From Erysipelotrichaceae bacterium (lineage in GTDB: Bacteria; Bacillota_I; Bacilli_A; Erysipelotrichales; Erysipelotrichaceae): 64,000 nucleotides of DNA. Below, piece by piece: positions 39,208 to 47,822 of the stretch. The notes under the pieces are model-generated. The model saw nothing but the letters and a program-made list of their open reading frames with translations. It was not told the origin of the DNA and did not search any database. Location: positions 74,637 to 138,636 of the forward strand of contig DPJD01000001.1 in NCBI GenBank assembly GCA_003543215.1, written 5' to 3'. Both the position numbers and the translations under genes were made by a program. The stretch's first letter is position 1, and each line of letters begins with the position of its first letter.

Positions 39208-39235
39208 TACACAATTTTATGCTTAAAATTCAAAA
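39208..39235 (-). promoter_or_regulatory. Probable glnN promoter
   Basis: On the minus strand TTTACT and TAAAAT are separated by 16 nt, about 20 nt upstream of the glnN start, followed by a leader containing AAGGAGC. Confidence 0.55.
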
Positions 39236-39283
39236 AGTAAACAGAAAAATAAAAAATATTCTAGAAAATCACTAAAATATTTC

Positions 39284-39298
39284 ATGAAAACGCTTAAT
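39284..39298. promoter_or_regulatory. Possible cre (CcpA) site upstream of glnN
   Basis: ATGAAAACGCTTAAT matches the cre pattern WTGNAANCGNWNNCW except at the penultimate C. It lies about 95 nt upstream of the start codon, upstream of the promoter. One site only, so weak evidence. Confidence 0.3.
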
Positions 39299-39343
39299 GT
39301 TGTAAAATTATTGTCATAAATATACAAAATTTCGTAAATTCAT

Positions 39344-39368
39344 AAAAAAAGACTAGATTGCTCTAGTC
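39344..39368 (-). terminator. Intrinsic terminator after nfu
   Basis: GACTAGA / TCTAGTC stem (7 bp, loop TTGC). On the minus strand it is followed by seven T. It overlaps the nfu stop codon. Confidence 0.8.
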
Positions 39369-39593
39369 TATGACGATGACTTCGGTTACGCCGAGAACTT
39401 CTTCAATGAGTAAGGTTTCGACTCCCATCTTGATGGTCACGTCAATGGCGCTGCAACCGACACACGCTCCAAAGACACGAACATACACACGACCTTCTTC
39501 ATCGATGCTTACAAATTCCACATCCCCACCATCTCTTTGGAGGTACGGACGGATTTTATCTAAAACGTCTATGACTTCTTTTTCAATATTCAT
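39363..39593 (-). CDS. nfu: NifU-like Fe-S scaffold protein (Nfu domain)
   Basis: A 76-residue stand-alone NifU C-terminal domain that carries and delivers Fe-S clusters. The redox motif CVGCSAIDVTIKMGVE holds the two cluster cysteines, preceded by DKIRPYLQRDGGDVEFV, as in all Nfu proteins. It lies 7 nt downstream of the PAP2-type gene on the same strand. The window has many Fe-S proteins (Rnf subunits, two radical SAM enzymes) that could be clients. Confidence 0.93.
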   Translation of the reverse strand: MNIEKEVIDVLDKIRPYLQRDGGDVEFVSIDEEGRVYVRVFGACVGCSAIDVTIKMGVETLLIEEVLGVTEVIVID

Positions 39594-39600
39594 GTCCGTA

Positions 39601-40056
39601 TCATCTCACAAATAACATCAGGCCTGCAACCGTTAAGCCCAAAACCACACCACCAATGACTTCAAACCATTGATGCCCCAAGACTTCTTTGATTTTCATC
39701 AAATAGATGGGATCGTCCAACTTGATGGTCGAGAGTGTTTGGATGTCCTTCACCAATTGTTGGGTCAATTGAATGTTTCTTCCAGCATAATATCGGACAT
39801 TTGCCGCATCATACAAGACGATCAAACTGAAGATCAACACGACCGCAAATAAGGTCGATGAGAAACGTTCTTGAAAGCCGACGGCTAAGCTCAAAGCTGA
39901 GACGGTAGATGTATGGGATGATGGAAAACCGCCACTGTCCCAGAGTAAACGGGATTCCCATTTACCAGTTCGATAATAGCGAAAAACAGGCTTTATGGCT
40001 TGTGCGATTAGGTTGGCTGAGATAGCAGCCCAAAATGGATATAGATTACCGAGCAT
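39601..40056 (-). CDS. Divergent PAP2-family membrane protein (YuiD-like)
   Basis: A 151-residue protein of the divergent PAP2 (acid phosphatase/vanadium haloperoxidase-related) family. It keeps GGFPSSHTSTVSALSLAVG, equivalent to the PSGH-like catalytic stretch, and has about four membrane helices. Its function is unknown. ATG at 40056 follows GAGGAAAC at good spacing; a longer open frame to 40230 runs through the divergent promoter region and is rejected. It heads a two-gene unit with nfu. Confidence 0.82.
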   Translation of the reverse strand: MLGNLYPFWAAISANLIAQAIKPVFRYYRTGKWESRLLWDSGGFPSSHTSTVSALSLAVGFQERFSSTLFAVVLIFSLIVLYDAANVRYYAGRNIQLTQQLVKDIQTLSTIKLDDPIYLMKIKEVLGHQWFEVIGGVVLGLTVAGLMLFVR

Positions 40057-40072
40057 AGTTTCCTCGTTCGAT

Positions 40073-40107
40073 ATTATAGCACAGAACAAAAAGTCCTGTG
40101 CTATAAT
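40073..40107. promoter_or_regulatory. Symmetric divergent promoter palindrome
   Basis: ATTATAGCACAG and CTGTGCTATAAT are perfect 12-bp inverted repeats separated by 11 nt. Each arm carries an extended -10 (TGC-TATAAT) pointing outward: leftward to the PAP2-nfu unit, rightward to the S1-pgi unit. Confidence 0.75.
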
Positions 40108-40128
40108 TATTACGCTAAAGGAGACTGT

Positions 40129-40494
40129 ATGAACTATCGGGTCGGTCAAATTATCGAAGCACAAATCACAGGCATCAAGCCTTATGGAGCATTTGTGAGT
40201 GTGGATGAAAACATCAGTGGTTTGATCCATATTTCAGAATTGTCCGATGGCTTTGTCCGTGATGTCGAAAGTTTCGTTAAAATGGGTGAAAAGGTCAAAT
40301 TGAAGGTGCTTGAAGTCGATGAACAGAGCCATCAATTGCGTTTATCCCTAAAAGCGGTACAAATGAATTCGCGTAAATCACGTCCACGTATGAAACCAAT
40401 GATCAAATTGAAAGAAAAGATTGGTTTTGCGTCACTGAAGGCACAACTGAATGATTGGGTTAAAGAGGCTCAGAAGGAGAACAAGCATGATTAA
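40129..40494 (+). CDS. S1-domain RNA-binding protein (YugI/CvfD-like)
   Basis: A 121-residue protein with one S1 RNA-binding domain (residues 1-75: [17 protein letters not shown], then [14 protein letters not shown]) followed by a basic tail. Small S1 proteins of this type (general stress protein 13, CvfD) act as ribosome-associated or post-transcriptional regulators. Ribosome binding site AAAGGAG. It overlaps pgi by 8 nt, an arrangement found in several Bacillota. Confidence 0.87.
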   Translation: MNYRVGQIIEAQITGIKPYGAFVSVDENISGLIHISELSDGFVRDVESFVKMGEKVKLKVLEVDEQSHQLRLSLKAVQMNSRKSRPRMKPMIKLKEKIGFASLKAQLNDWVKEAQKENKHD

Positions 40495-41761
40495 AATGAA
40501 TTTACAGTATGCTCATGTGAGCGATGCATTTGCAGGGTATCAAGCAGAGGTTTCCAAGTATCATCACCAAATAATTGATAAAACAGGTTTGGGAAATGAT
40601 TTCTTGGGTTGGTACACACTACCTTTTGATTATGATAAAGCAGAATTCGAATTGGTTAAAAAATTAGCCAAAGATATTCGTGAAAAAGCAGAAGTATTCA
40701 TTGTTTGTGGGATTGGTGGATCGTATTTGGGTTCACGTGCAGCGATTGAAATGGTCCAAGGCATTTTCCCAAAACGTGATGTGGAAGTGTATTTCGTAGG
40801 AAATACGTTCTCAAGTACGTATATCTTGCAATTGATGGATAAAATCAAAGACAAGAGTGTTTATGTCAATGTCATCTCCAAATCGGGTACGACGACGGAA
40901 ACGGCGATTGCATTCAGATTGTTTGAACAGTTCTTGGTTGAGAAATATGGTGTTGAAGGCAGTCGTGAGCGGATCATTGCGACGACAGACAAAGCAAAGG
41001 GAACACTGAAGAATCTTGCGACACAAAAAGGTTATCAAACCTTGAGTATTCCGGATGATGTCGGTGGTCGTTATTCCGTGTTGACATCGGTTGGTTTATT
41101 ACCGATTGCGGTTGCGGGTCTGGATATCGATGCGATGATGCAAGGCGCACGTGATGCGGCCGAAACACACAAGTCTGAGTTGATTGAAGAAAACCCTGCA
41201 TATCAATATGCAGTGAGTCGTAGAATCCTTGAAGCGAAGGGTAAGAACATTGAACTCTTCGTGGCTTATGAAACCCAACTCAGCATGCTTGCGGAGTGGT
41301 GGAAACAACTCTTTGGGGAATCGGAAGGGAAAGAGGATAAGGGCTTGTTCCCGGCGTCTGTAAACTTCTCAACAGATCTTCATTCCATGGGACAATTTGT
41401 TCAAGAAGGATCTAAGGATCTCTTTGAAACCTTGATCCTTGTGGAAAAACCGAATTTGGATCGTGCTTTCCCAAGTGATGCGGATGATTATGACAATATG
41501 AATTATCTAGCAGGTAAGACTTTGGATGAAGTGAATAAGAATGCGGCGTTAGGTACACTTCAAGCGCACCACGATGAAGGTGGCATTCCAAACATCTTGA
41601 TCACCTTGCCAGATATGAGTGCATACAGCTTTGGTTATTTGGCTCAGTTCATGTTCATTGCTTGTGGCATGTCGGTGTATCTCTTGGGGGTCAATCCTTT
41701 CAATCAACCGGGTGTTGAAGTCTATAAAAAGAACATGTTTCGTTTATTAGGTAAGAAGTAA
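40487..41761 (+). CDS. pgi: Glucose-6-phosphate isomerase
   Basis: A 424-residue enzyme interconverting glucose-6-P and fructose-6-P. Motifs: [16 protein letters not shown] (about 71-86), [17 protein letters not shown] (about 128-144), and the C-terminal [10 protein letters not shown]. It is a short-form Bacillota-type enzyme. The ATG at 40487 follows AAGGAGAAC and overlaps the S1 gene; a second ATG lies three codons later at 40496. Confidence 0.95.
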   Translation: MIKMNLQYAHVSDAFAGYQAEVSKYHHQIIDKTGLGNDFLGWYTLPFDYDKAEFELVKKLAKDIREKAEVFIVCGIGGSYLGSRAAIEMVQGIFPKRDVEVYFVGNTFSSTYILQLMDKIKDKSVYVNVISKSGTTTETAIAFRLFEQFLVEKYGVEGSRERIIATTDKAKGTLKNLATQKGYQTLSIPDDVGGRYSVLTSVGLLPIAVAGLDIDAMMQGARDAAETHKSELIEENPAYQYAVSRRILEAKGKNIELFVAYETQLSMLAEWWKQLFGESEGKEDKGLFPASVNFSTDLHSMGQFVQEGSKDLFETLILVEKPNLDRAFPSDADDYDNMNYLAGKTLDEVNKNAALGTLQAHHDEGGIPNILITLPDMSAYSFGYLAQFMFIACGMSVYLLGVNPFNQPGVEVYKKNMFRLLGKK

Positions 41762-41765
41762 AATC

Positions 41766-41811
41766 AAAAGGTAGTCCATGTGAAGATAACTCTTCTGTGG
41801 ACTACCTTTTT
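41766..41811. terminator. Long bidirectional terminator between pgi and apbE
   Basis: A 13-bp outer stem AAAAGGTAGTCCA / TGGACTACCTTTT encloses a second 5-bp stem GAAGA/TCTTC with loop TAAC; T tracts occur on both strands. Confidence 0.85.
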
Positions 41812-41812
41812 C

Positions 41813-42940
41813 TTAACGTAATAAGCGTGCGTCGATACCCGCTGAGTGGACGACTGAGAAACCTTGGCTCTCAATACTTTCAACTGGAGCTTGATCGAGT
41901 TCGTAGACCCATGTGGCTTCGATGGTATCGTTCGGGAATGTGCTCTTTAGTTCTTCCAATAAGCCTAATGCATCTTCGTAACTTAGAATAAACATAGCCT
42001 TTGATAATGCTTCTGCTGCACCAGCACTCAAGCTTGTGGCTACAGTTACAGAGTGTAACGGAGTTTTAGCTGGAAACAAAGTAACAGGATCAATCAGATG
42101 ATGGTAATATTCACCATCTTCTGCCAAGTAGTAGTTTTGATTATCGCCAGAGGTGGAGATATTAATGCTTTCCTTAAAATACAAGGTATCCACACTACCA
42201 TCTGCGAAGATGACATTACGCTTTGGTTGAGCGATTCCAACACCCCATTCATCGCCATTTGGTTTGGTCCCAATCGTGATGATCGAACTGTCTCCAATAT
42301 TGATGATGGCCGTTTCCAGGCCGGCATCCAGGAGATTCTTAACGGCGATATCAATGGCAAATCCTTTTGCGATTCCACCGACATCCAGGCGGGTGCATGG
42401 ATTGGTTATATAGACGGTGTTTGCTTGATCATCGATTTCGACAAAGCCCCAACCCGTACAGGTGTCGGCTTGTTGGAGTAGACCAAGACTTGGGATACGC
42501 CCTAGGGCGGTTGGGTCGGCTGTATTCAAGAGTTTACCTTCATTGCGATAATCGGACCAGATGTCGAGTACTGCCCCAAGGGTCACATTGAAGGTGTTTT
42601 GGCTTAAATTTGTCCAATCTCTTGCGAAAACGAGGAGATCGATTAGGTTTTGATCGACTTCAATGGCTTTTATGCCAGCGTTGTCGTTGATGGTTTTTAA
42701 GTTGTTTAGATTCGGGTAATCATTGTATCGATCGAATAATTGACCAAGATAGATCAAATCTGACTTGATTTGTTCAAAATATTTGTCAAACTCTGCTTGA
42801 CTCGACGTGTACGCCACAAAGGTTACAGGTGCATCGTTGAAGCCAAGATTTATGGCCACATTGCTGTAGCGATCGGGTGTTTTTGCACATGCGCTTATGA
42901 GTAGACTTAGGGTTAGAATTAAGAGCAGTTTTCGTTTCAT
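41813..42940 (-). CDS. apbE: FAD:protein FMN transferase (lipoprotein ApbE)
   Basis: A 375-residue secreted, lipid-anchored enzyme that attaches FMN from FAD to a Thr of SGAT-type motifs. Signal peptide MKRKLLLILTLSLLISAC with Cys18 as lipobox cysteine. Core motifs: RLDVGGIAKGFAID (flavin binding) and ISTSGDNQNYY, then HHLIDP. It is divergent from the rnf operon, whose RnfG (SGAT at 143-146) and RnfD (SGAT at 478-481) are its obvious substrates; this link is inference from context and known ApbE biology. Confidence 0.94.
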   Translation of the reverse strand: MKRKLLLILTLSLLISACAKTPDRYSNVAINLGFNDAPVTFVAYTSSQAEFDKYFEQIKSDLIYLGQLFDRYNDYPNLNNLKTINDNAGIKAIEVDQNLIDLLVFARDWTNLSQNTFNVTLGAVLDIWSDYRNEGKLLNTADPTALGRIPSLGLLQQADTCTGWGFVEIDDQANTVYITNPCTRLDVGGIAKGFAIDIAVKNLLDAGLETAIINIGDSSIITIGTKPNGDEWGVGIAQPKRNVIFADGSVDTLYFKESINISTSGDNQNYYLAEDGEYYHHLIDPVTLFPAKTPLHSVTVATSLSAGAAEALSKAMFILSYEDALGLLEELKSTFPNDTIEATWVYELDQAPVESIESQGFSVVHSAGIDARLLR

Positions 42941-43011
42941 GTTTGTCTCCTGGGTTATTATACCATATGCATAATGCTTTACAAAAATGTGTTTTTGTGT
43001 GTGCTTGAGTA

Positions 43012-43020
43012 TGCTATAAT
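43012..43020 (+). promoter_or_regulatory. Extended -10 of the rnf operon
   Basis: TGC-TATAAT (hexamer 43015-43020), about 50 nt upstream of rnfC. No clear -35; the leader contains AGGAAAGG. Confidence 0.6.
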
Positions 43021-43071
43021 TATCATTGATTCGATAAACTATTCACGAATTAGGAAAGGTTGGGTGAAGGT

Positions 43072-44364
43072 ATGTCTTTTTTGACTGGACCAGGTAGAGA
43101 ACATCTTAATGGTCACAAAGAGGAAACCCTGCATAATGAGATCGTGCGGGTTAAACCAAAAAAAGAAGTTTTTGTGCCTTTAAATAATGGGTCAGCAACG
43201 AAAGTTGATGTCTATGTAAATGAAGGAGACAAGGTTTTTGTCGGTACGCTTTTGGCGCGACGCAATGACCATTTCAATGTGCCAATCTATTCACCGGTGT
43301 CCGGTGTTGTTGGGGCTAAGAAGAATATGATGCATTCTGTGTTGAAACCACAGGAACATCTCATCATCGAAGATGATGGCAAGTATGAAAAGGTAGAGTC
43401 GTTCAAACCGCTTGATTATACCGTCGCATCCCGTGAAGAATTGGTTAACTTCATGATGGAAGCAGGTATTGTTGGTTGTGGTGGGGCAGGCTTCCCTTCG
43501 TATTTGAAGTATAAAAATCCAGTTGACATCAACACTTTGATCATCAATGCGGTTGAATGTGAACCTTATATCACATCCGATTATCGCTTCACTAAGGAAA
43601 GTTTGGAAGATATGTTGGTTGGGGTTCGTGCTTTACTCAAGATGAGCACAGCACCTAAGGCCATCATTGCGATCAAAAAATCCAAAAAAGAAATGTGTGA
43701 ACAACTTGAAGCGGTATTGAAAGATGATCCATCACTTTCAGTCTTCAAGACACCGGATGTCTATCCAATGGGTTGGGAACGTACCTTGGTTTATGAATAC
43801 TGCAAGAAGCGTTACAATCGTTTACCTTCTGAGATCGGCATCATTGTTAATAATGTCACAACGGCGATTGCTTTTGCACGTGCTTTGCAATATGGCGAAG
43901 GCATTGTTGAAAAAGTCGTTACCTTCTCGGGTGATGGTTTGAAGACACCAACCAATGTACGTGTTCCTTTCGGTACGAAAGTATCGGAAATCGTTGCGCA
44001 GATCGGTGGTTATTCCAGTGAAGATGTGATGGTCATTGCGGGTGGTCCGATGATGGGTAAAACCATTCCTACGGATGAGTTCGTCATTACCAATTATTCC
44101 AATGCGATTACGATTTTGAAGAATGTCAAAGTCGAACCAATGGAATGCATGCGTTGTGGACGTTGTAATGATGCTTGTCCTGCAGGTTTGTTGCCAGTTC
44201 GCATCAACAACGCAGAAAAGATGAAAGATAGTGATTGGATGCAGAAGTTGCGTGCTGATCAATGCATCGAATGTGGTCTTTGCACTTATGTCTGTCCTTC
44301 GAAGATCGATGTGACGGAAGGTGTTCGTCGTGCGAAACGCGTTTTGGCGTTGAGAAAGGGTTAG
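43072..44364 (+). CDS. rnfC: Rnf complex subunit RnfC
   Basis: A 430-residue peripheral subunit that handles electrons between NADH (via a Rossmann-like/FMN domain homologous to NuoF) and the membrane part. Two ferredoxin-type [4Fe-4S] motifs are near the C terminus: CMRCGRCNDACP and CIECGLCTYVCP. The middle region has GCGGAGFPSYLKY and NAVECEPYITSDYR, both conserved in RnfC. Start uncertain: the ATG at 43072 or the in-frame TTG at 43060, which abuts AGGAAAGG. First gene of rnfCDGEA-x-B. Confidence 0.94.
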   Translation: MSFLTGPGREHLNGHKEETLHNEIVRVKPKKEVFVPLNNGSATKVDVYVNEGDKVFVGTLLARRNDHFNVPIYSPVSGVVGAKKNMMHSVLKPQEHLIIEDDGKYEKVESFKPLDYTVASREELVNFMMEAGIVGCGGAGFPSYLKYKNPVDINTLIINAVECEPYITSDYRFTKESLEDMLVGVRALLKMSTAPKAIIAIKKSKKEMCEQLEAVLKDDPSLSVFKTPDVYPMGWERTLVYEYCKKRYNRLPSEIGIIVNNVTTAIAFARALQYGEGIVEKVVTFSGDGLKTPTNVRVPFGTKVSEIVAQIGGYSSEDVMVIAGGPMMGKTIPTDEFVITNYSNAITILKNVKVEPMECMRCGRCNDACPAGLLPVRINNAEKMKDSDWMQKLRADQCIECGLCTYVCPSKIDVTEGVRRAKRVLALRKG

Positions 44365-44373
44365 GTCGAAAAC

Positions 44374-45876
44374 ATGAAATTCAATTTTAGGGTGTCTCCG
44401 AACTACCGTAGTCCGTTAAGTACACAACGGATCATGACGGAATTGACCATTGGGATTGCTTTGGTTCTAGCGTATTCCGTATTCTTCTATTTCACGAAAT
44501 TTGGAACGGACTACGGTCTACATGCGTTGTTGATGATTTCAACCGCATTAGGGACAGCTGTCGGTGTCGAAGTTTTATGGGCATTGTTTTATAAAAAAAA
44601 TATCTGGCGTCATTTAAATACCTCATTCCCATGGGTGACTGCGTTGCTTTATGTTGGGATGATGGGTGTCAATAAACCGCTCTATGTAATCTTCATTGGT
44701 AGCTTCATTGCCATCTTCATTGGTAAGTTGGTGTTTGGTGGTTTTGGCCACAACATCTTCAACCCAGCGGGTGTTGGTCGTGCGGTATCGGTCTTGTCGT
44801 TTGGTGGTTTCATCACAAATAAATTTGCGGATGTGATCACAGGGGCAACACCAAATCAACTGATGGAAAAAGTCGGTTGGGTCATCACAGATCCAAAACT
44901 TGCGACTGAATTCTTGGATCAATTTGGTGGTTTATGGAGTATGGCAACAGGTTGGTATGCAGGGGGCTTGGGTGAAACCAATACCTTGTTGATCTTGGCT
45001 GTTGGTCTCTATTTAGGCTTCCGTAAGATCATTGACTGGCGTGTTCCTGTCGTCTTCTTGGGTTCCTTGTTTGCGTTCGCATCGATCTTAGCTTTGATCA
45101 AAGGCATGGGCATCTGGTACCCAATGTTCCATCTATTGACAGGTGGTGCAATGTTTGGGGCGATCTTCATGTTGACGGATCCTGTTACAAGTCCTACTTC
45201 GATTCCTGGACGCATCATCTTTGCGTTTGGGGTTGCGTTCTTGACGTTTATCATTCGTGTTAAAGGTAGCTTACCAGAAGGTGTCATTCGCTCGATTTTG
45301 TTCATGAATATGATGACGCCTTTGATTGATACGGCTTTAGATGGTTGGACGTTTGAGAAGACTAAAAAATATGCCATGACTTTGGCAACCGTATTTGTTT
45401 TAGGTTTTGCAGGGGCAACCGCATTTGGTGTTCAAGCCAATTACATTGCACCTGTTGTTGAGACGGAGCCTGAAGTTGTTATCAACTTGAAAGGTGAACC
45501 GCTTGTAGTGTTGGCTGAAGCAGTGTCTCCAACAGCATTCATCGTTTCTGAAACTGCGGAAGGCGATGTGACGACCATTGTTGTAAACATCAATGGTTAT
45601 GCGTTCCAAAGTGATCATGATGATGATCCTCAACCTAACACTTTGGAAGTAAAAGTCAATACAGCGACGCAAACCGTTGAAAGTGTAGCGTATGTTACCT
45701 TCTCGGATTCACCGAATATTGGTGATAAGACGAATTCAGATGTCTTCTTATCTCAGTTTGCTGGTTTGTCCATTGTGGATGAAACTGCAAGTGTGGATGT
45801 TGTGTCGGGTGCGACTGTGACGTCAACTTCTGTTATTCGTGCTGTACGTGCCGCTATCGCTGCGGCCTTGGATTAG
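44374..45876 (+). CDS. rnfD: RnfD with C-terminal FMN-binding domain
   Basis: A 500-residue protein; typical RnfD is about 310-350. Residues 1-352 are the normal membrane subunit with about ten helices, NPAGVGRAVSVLSFGGF and the family flavinylation region TDPVTSPTS (268-276). After the last helix (about 334-352) there is a roughly 140-residue extension with a second FMN-binding-like segment ending VVSGATVTSTS, candidate FMN-bearing Thr481. In RnfG this domain is outside the membrane; the topology here would place the extension on the same side. 9 nt after rnfC, 9 nt before rnfG. Confidence 0.9.
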   Translation: MKFNFRVSPNYRSPLSTQRIMTELTIGIALVLAYSVFFYFTKFGTDYGLHALLMISTALGTAVGVEVLWALFYKKNIWRHLNTSFPWVTALLYVGMMGVNKPLYVIFIGSFIAIFIGKLVFGGFGHNIFNPAGVGRAVSVLSFGGFITNKFADVITGATPNQLMEKVGWVITDPKLATEFLDQFGGLWSMATGWYAGGLGETNTLLILAVGLYLGFRKIIDWRVPVVFLGSLFAFASILALIKGMGIWYPMFHLLTGGAMFGAIFMLTDPVTSPTSIPGRIIFAFGVAFLTFIIRVKGSLPEGVIRSILFMNMMTPLIDTALDGWTFEKTKKYAMTLATVFVLGFAGATAFGVQANYIAPVVETEPEVVINLKGEPLVVLAEAVSPTAFIVSETAEGDVTTIVVNINGYAFQSDHDDDPQPNTLEVKVNTATQTVESVAYVTFSDSPNIGDKTNSDVFLSQFAGLSIVDETASVDVVSGATVTSTSVIRAVRAAIAAALD

Positions 45877-45885
45877 GAGGCTAAG

Positions 45886-46389
45886 ATGAAGAAAATAATT
45901 CACTTAACGGTGTTCTTAGCGCTTGTCAGTGCTTTGGCAGGTGGGATTCTTGGTTACGTCAATGCTTTGACCAGTCCAATCATTGAAGAACAAAAAATTG
46001 CGGCAGTTAAAGCAAGTCTTCAAGCAATCTTTACAGGAACGAACGACTTCAAAGAAATCAGCTTTGAAGATGCCAGTGGGGATGTCATAAATGCATACGA
46101 AGCGGTAGGCGCTGGTTATGCCTTCAACGTTGAAGTTCAAGGATATAAAGATGTGATTCGTTTCATTGTCGGAATCGACAATTCAGGCAAAATCGTAGGT
46201 TTGGAAGTTAACTATGTGAATGATACACCAGGTTTAGGTTCGAAAGTCGCTGAACCTGAGTTCATCAACAGCATCGTTGGCAAGCAAGTGGATGCATCTT
46301 TGGATGTCATCTCAGGTGCTACGATTTCGTCGAATGCAGTCATGAAAGGTATCGATTCAGCAGCAGCTGTCCTCGGTACATTGAAATAG
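45886..46389 (+). CDS. rnfG: Rnf complex subunit RnfG
   Basis: A 167-residue protein: one N-terminal membrane helix (about 7-29) and an extracytoplasmic FMN-binding domain. DVISGATISSNAV puts the covalently flavinylated residue at Thr146 of SGAT. The central EVNYVNDTPGLGSKV is the FMN-domain glycine loop. It is somewhat short for RnfG. It relays electrons to or from the RnfA/E iron-sulfur site. Ribosome binding site AGGAGG; ApbE encoded next door should modify it. Confidence 0.93.
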   Translation: MKKIIHLTVFLALVSALAGGILGYVNALTSPIIEEQKIAAVKASLQAIFTGTNDFKEISFEDASGDVINAYEAVGAGYAFNVEVQGYKDVIRFIVGIDNSGKIVGLEVNYVNDTPGLGSKVAEPEFINSIVGKQVDASLDVISGATISSNAVMKGIDSAAAVLGTLK

Positions 46390-46398
46390 GAGGGTCAG

Positions 46399-47043
46399 AT
46401 GAAATCAGTATTAAACTACGGCATGAGTCTGTTAAAAGAAAACCCCGTCTTTGGTTTGTATCTTGGGATTTGTTCCACTTTAGCCATTACAATCAATTTG
46501 AACAATGCGTTGGGGATGGGCTTATCAGTCATTATTATCTTAACGATTTCAAATGTCGTCATCTCTGCGATCCGCAAGATCACGCCAGATGAAATCCGCA
46601 TTCCAGTGTATATCGTCGTTATTGCGACTTTGGTTAAAGCGATTGAATTGTTGATCAGAGCTTATGCACCAGCAATCGATCAAGCTTTGGGTATCTTCAT
46701 TCCGTTGATCGTTGTAAACTGCATCATCTTGGGTCGCGCAGAAGCCTTTGCGAGTAAGAATGGTGTTGTTGCTTCAGCGTTGGATGGTTTGAATATGGGT
46801 GTTGCGTATACTTTGAGTTTGGTTGCGATGTCCTTGGTTCGTCAGATCTTGGCAACGGGCATCGTGGATTTATCGAACCCGTTTACCAATACTGAAATCT
46901 TCAGTATCACTTTGATTCCAAGTCAGTATACGATTCCAATCTTCAGTGGCGCGATTGGTGCCTTCTTGACTTTTGCTTTGTTGGCGGCGGGTATTTCTGC
47001 CATCAAAAATGCAGAAGAAAAGAAATTGAAGGGAGCTAAATAA
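46399..47043 (+). CDS. rnfE: Rnf complex subunit RnfE
   Basis: A 214-residue integral membrane protein with six helices, homologous to NqrD. It has the paired half-channel feature TLAITINLNNALGMG (N-terminal half) and VVNCIILGRAEAFAS, each holding one cysteine (in GICSTLA and VNCIILG) that with the two of RnfA form the intramembrane [2Fe-2S] centre described for this family. It is followed by rnfA after 1 nt. Confidence 0.94.
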   Translation: MKSVLNYGMSLLKENPVFGLYLGICSTLAITINLNNALGMGLSVIIILTISNVVISAIRKITPDEIRIPVYIVVIATLVKAIELLIRAYAPAIDQALGIFIPLIVVNCIILGRAEAFASKNGVVASALDGLNMGVAYTLSLVAMSLVRQILATGIVDLSNPFTNTEIFSITLIPSQYTIPIFSGAIGAFLTFALLAAGISAIKNAEEKKLKGAK

Positions 47044-47044
47044 A

Positions 47045-47617
47045 ATGGAACTTTTTTCACTCTTTTTTGGAGCTGTTGTCATTAATAATGTTGTTTTAAC
47101 AAAATTCTTAGGTATGTGTCCTTTGTTGGGTGTCTCGCGTAAAACGAGCTCTGCAATTGGGATGGGAGCTGCTGTTGTATTCGTTATCTTTGGTTCATCC
47201 GTCTTTACATATGCACTTTACTATCAAGTTTTGGTTCCATTGAACTTACAGTACATGGATCTCATTACATTCATCTTAGTTATTGCGGCTTTTGTTCAAT
47301 TCGTTGAATTAATTTTAAAGAAGTATTCACCAGTTCTTTACAAGGCGTTGGGTATCTATCTTCCTTTGATCACCACGAACTGTGTCGTTTTGTATGTCAC
47401 ATTGTTTAACATCACAGAAGGTTTCACTTTTGTTGAAATGATCGTCTATTCATTGGCTGCTCCAATTGGATTTATGTTGGTTCTATACATCTTCTCAACC
47501 ATTCGTGAACGTTTGGATTTGGCGGATGTGCCTGCAGCATTCAAGGGCAACCCGATTGCTTTGATCGTCGCTGCGTTGATGGCGGCTGTCTTTACAAGTT
47601 TCGTAGGGTTGATCTAG
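47045..47617 (+). CDS. rnfA: Rnf complex subunit RnfA
   Basis: A 190-residue membrane protein with six helices, homologous to NqrE and antiparallel partner of RnfE. Conserved blocks: NNVVLTKFLGMCPLLGVS and ITTNCVVLYVTLFN, each with one of the cluster cysteines. Start directly after rnfE; stop one base before the small Cys-rich gene. Length is standard. Confidence 0.94.
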   Translation: MELFSLFFGAVVINNVVLTKFLGMCPLLGVSRKTSSAIGMGAAVVFVIFGSSVFTYALYYQVLVPLNLQYMDLITFILVIAAFVQFVELILKKYSPVLYKALGIYLPLITTNCVVLYVTLFNITEGFTFVEMIVYSLAAPIGFMLVLYIFSTIRERLDLADVPAAFKGNPIALIVAALMAAVFTSFVGLI

Positions 47618-47618
47618 T

Positions 47619-47822
47619 ATGTTGAATGCAATCATTTATCTCGCGGCTTTAGGTGCTTTCTATGCGTTGGTGTATTATATAAATCATCGTACACCACGCC
47701 CTGAAGGGTGTGAAGAAATCGATGCGACGTGTGGTACGTGTAGTTTAGGTCATTGTGGCAACCATCCTTCGCAACAATTCACTGAAGTAAAGTTAACTTT
47801 GAAGGAGAAAAACAATGCTTGA
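47619..47822 (+). CDS. One-helix four-cysteine protein, NqrM-like candidate Rnf maturation factor
   Basis: A 67-residue protein with a single N-terminal membrane helix (about 2-22) and a short Cys-rich segment: Cys31, Cys38, Cys41, Cys46 (spacing 6-2-4), then a polar tail. It lies inside the rnf operon, one base after rnfA and overlapping rnfB by 8 nt. Its layout (one helix, then four cysteines) recalls NqrM, needed to build the Fe centre of NqrD/NqrE, the homologues of RnfE/RnfA. Cysteine spacing differs from the NqrM I remember, so the assignment is by analogy. It could also be a FeoB-associated Cys-rich-type protein. Confidence 0.72.
   Translation: MLNAIIYLAALGAFYALVYYINHRTPRPEGCEEIDATCGTCSLGHCGNHPSQQFTEVKLTLKEKNNA

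Noticed and set aside
39189..39360. Riboswitch or small RNA upstream of glnN
   Set aside because: The AT-rich 170 nt has no stable multi-stem structure that I can draw beyond the nfu terminator and a promoter.
40056..40230. 58-residue N-terminal extension of the PAP2-type protein
   Set aside because: It would run through the divergent promoter palindrome and into the S1 gene; ATG 40056 has GAGGAAAC.
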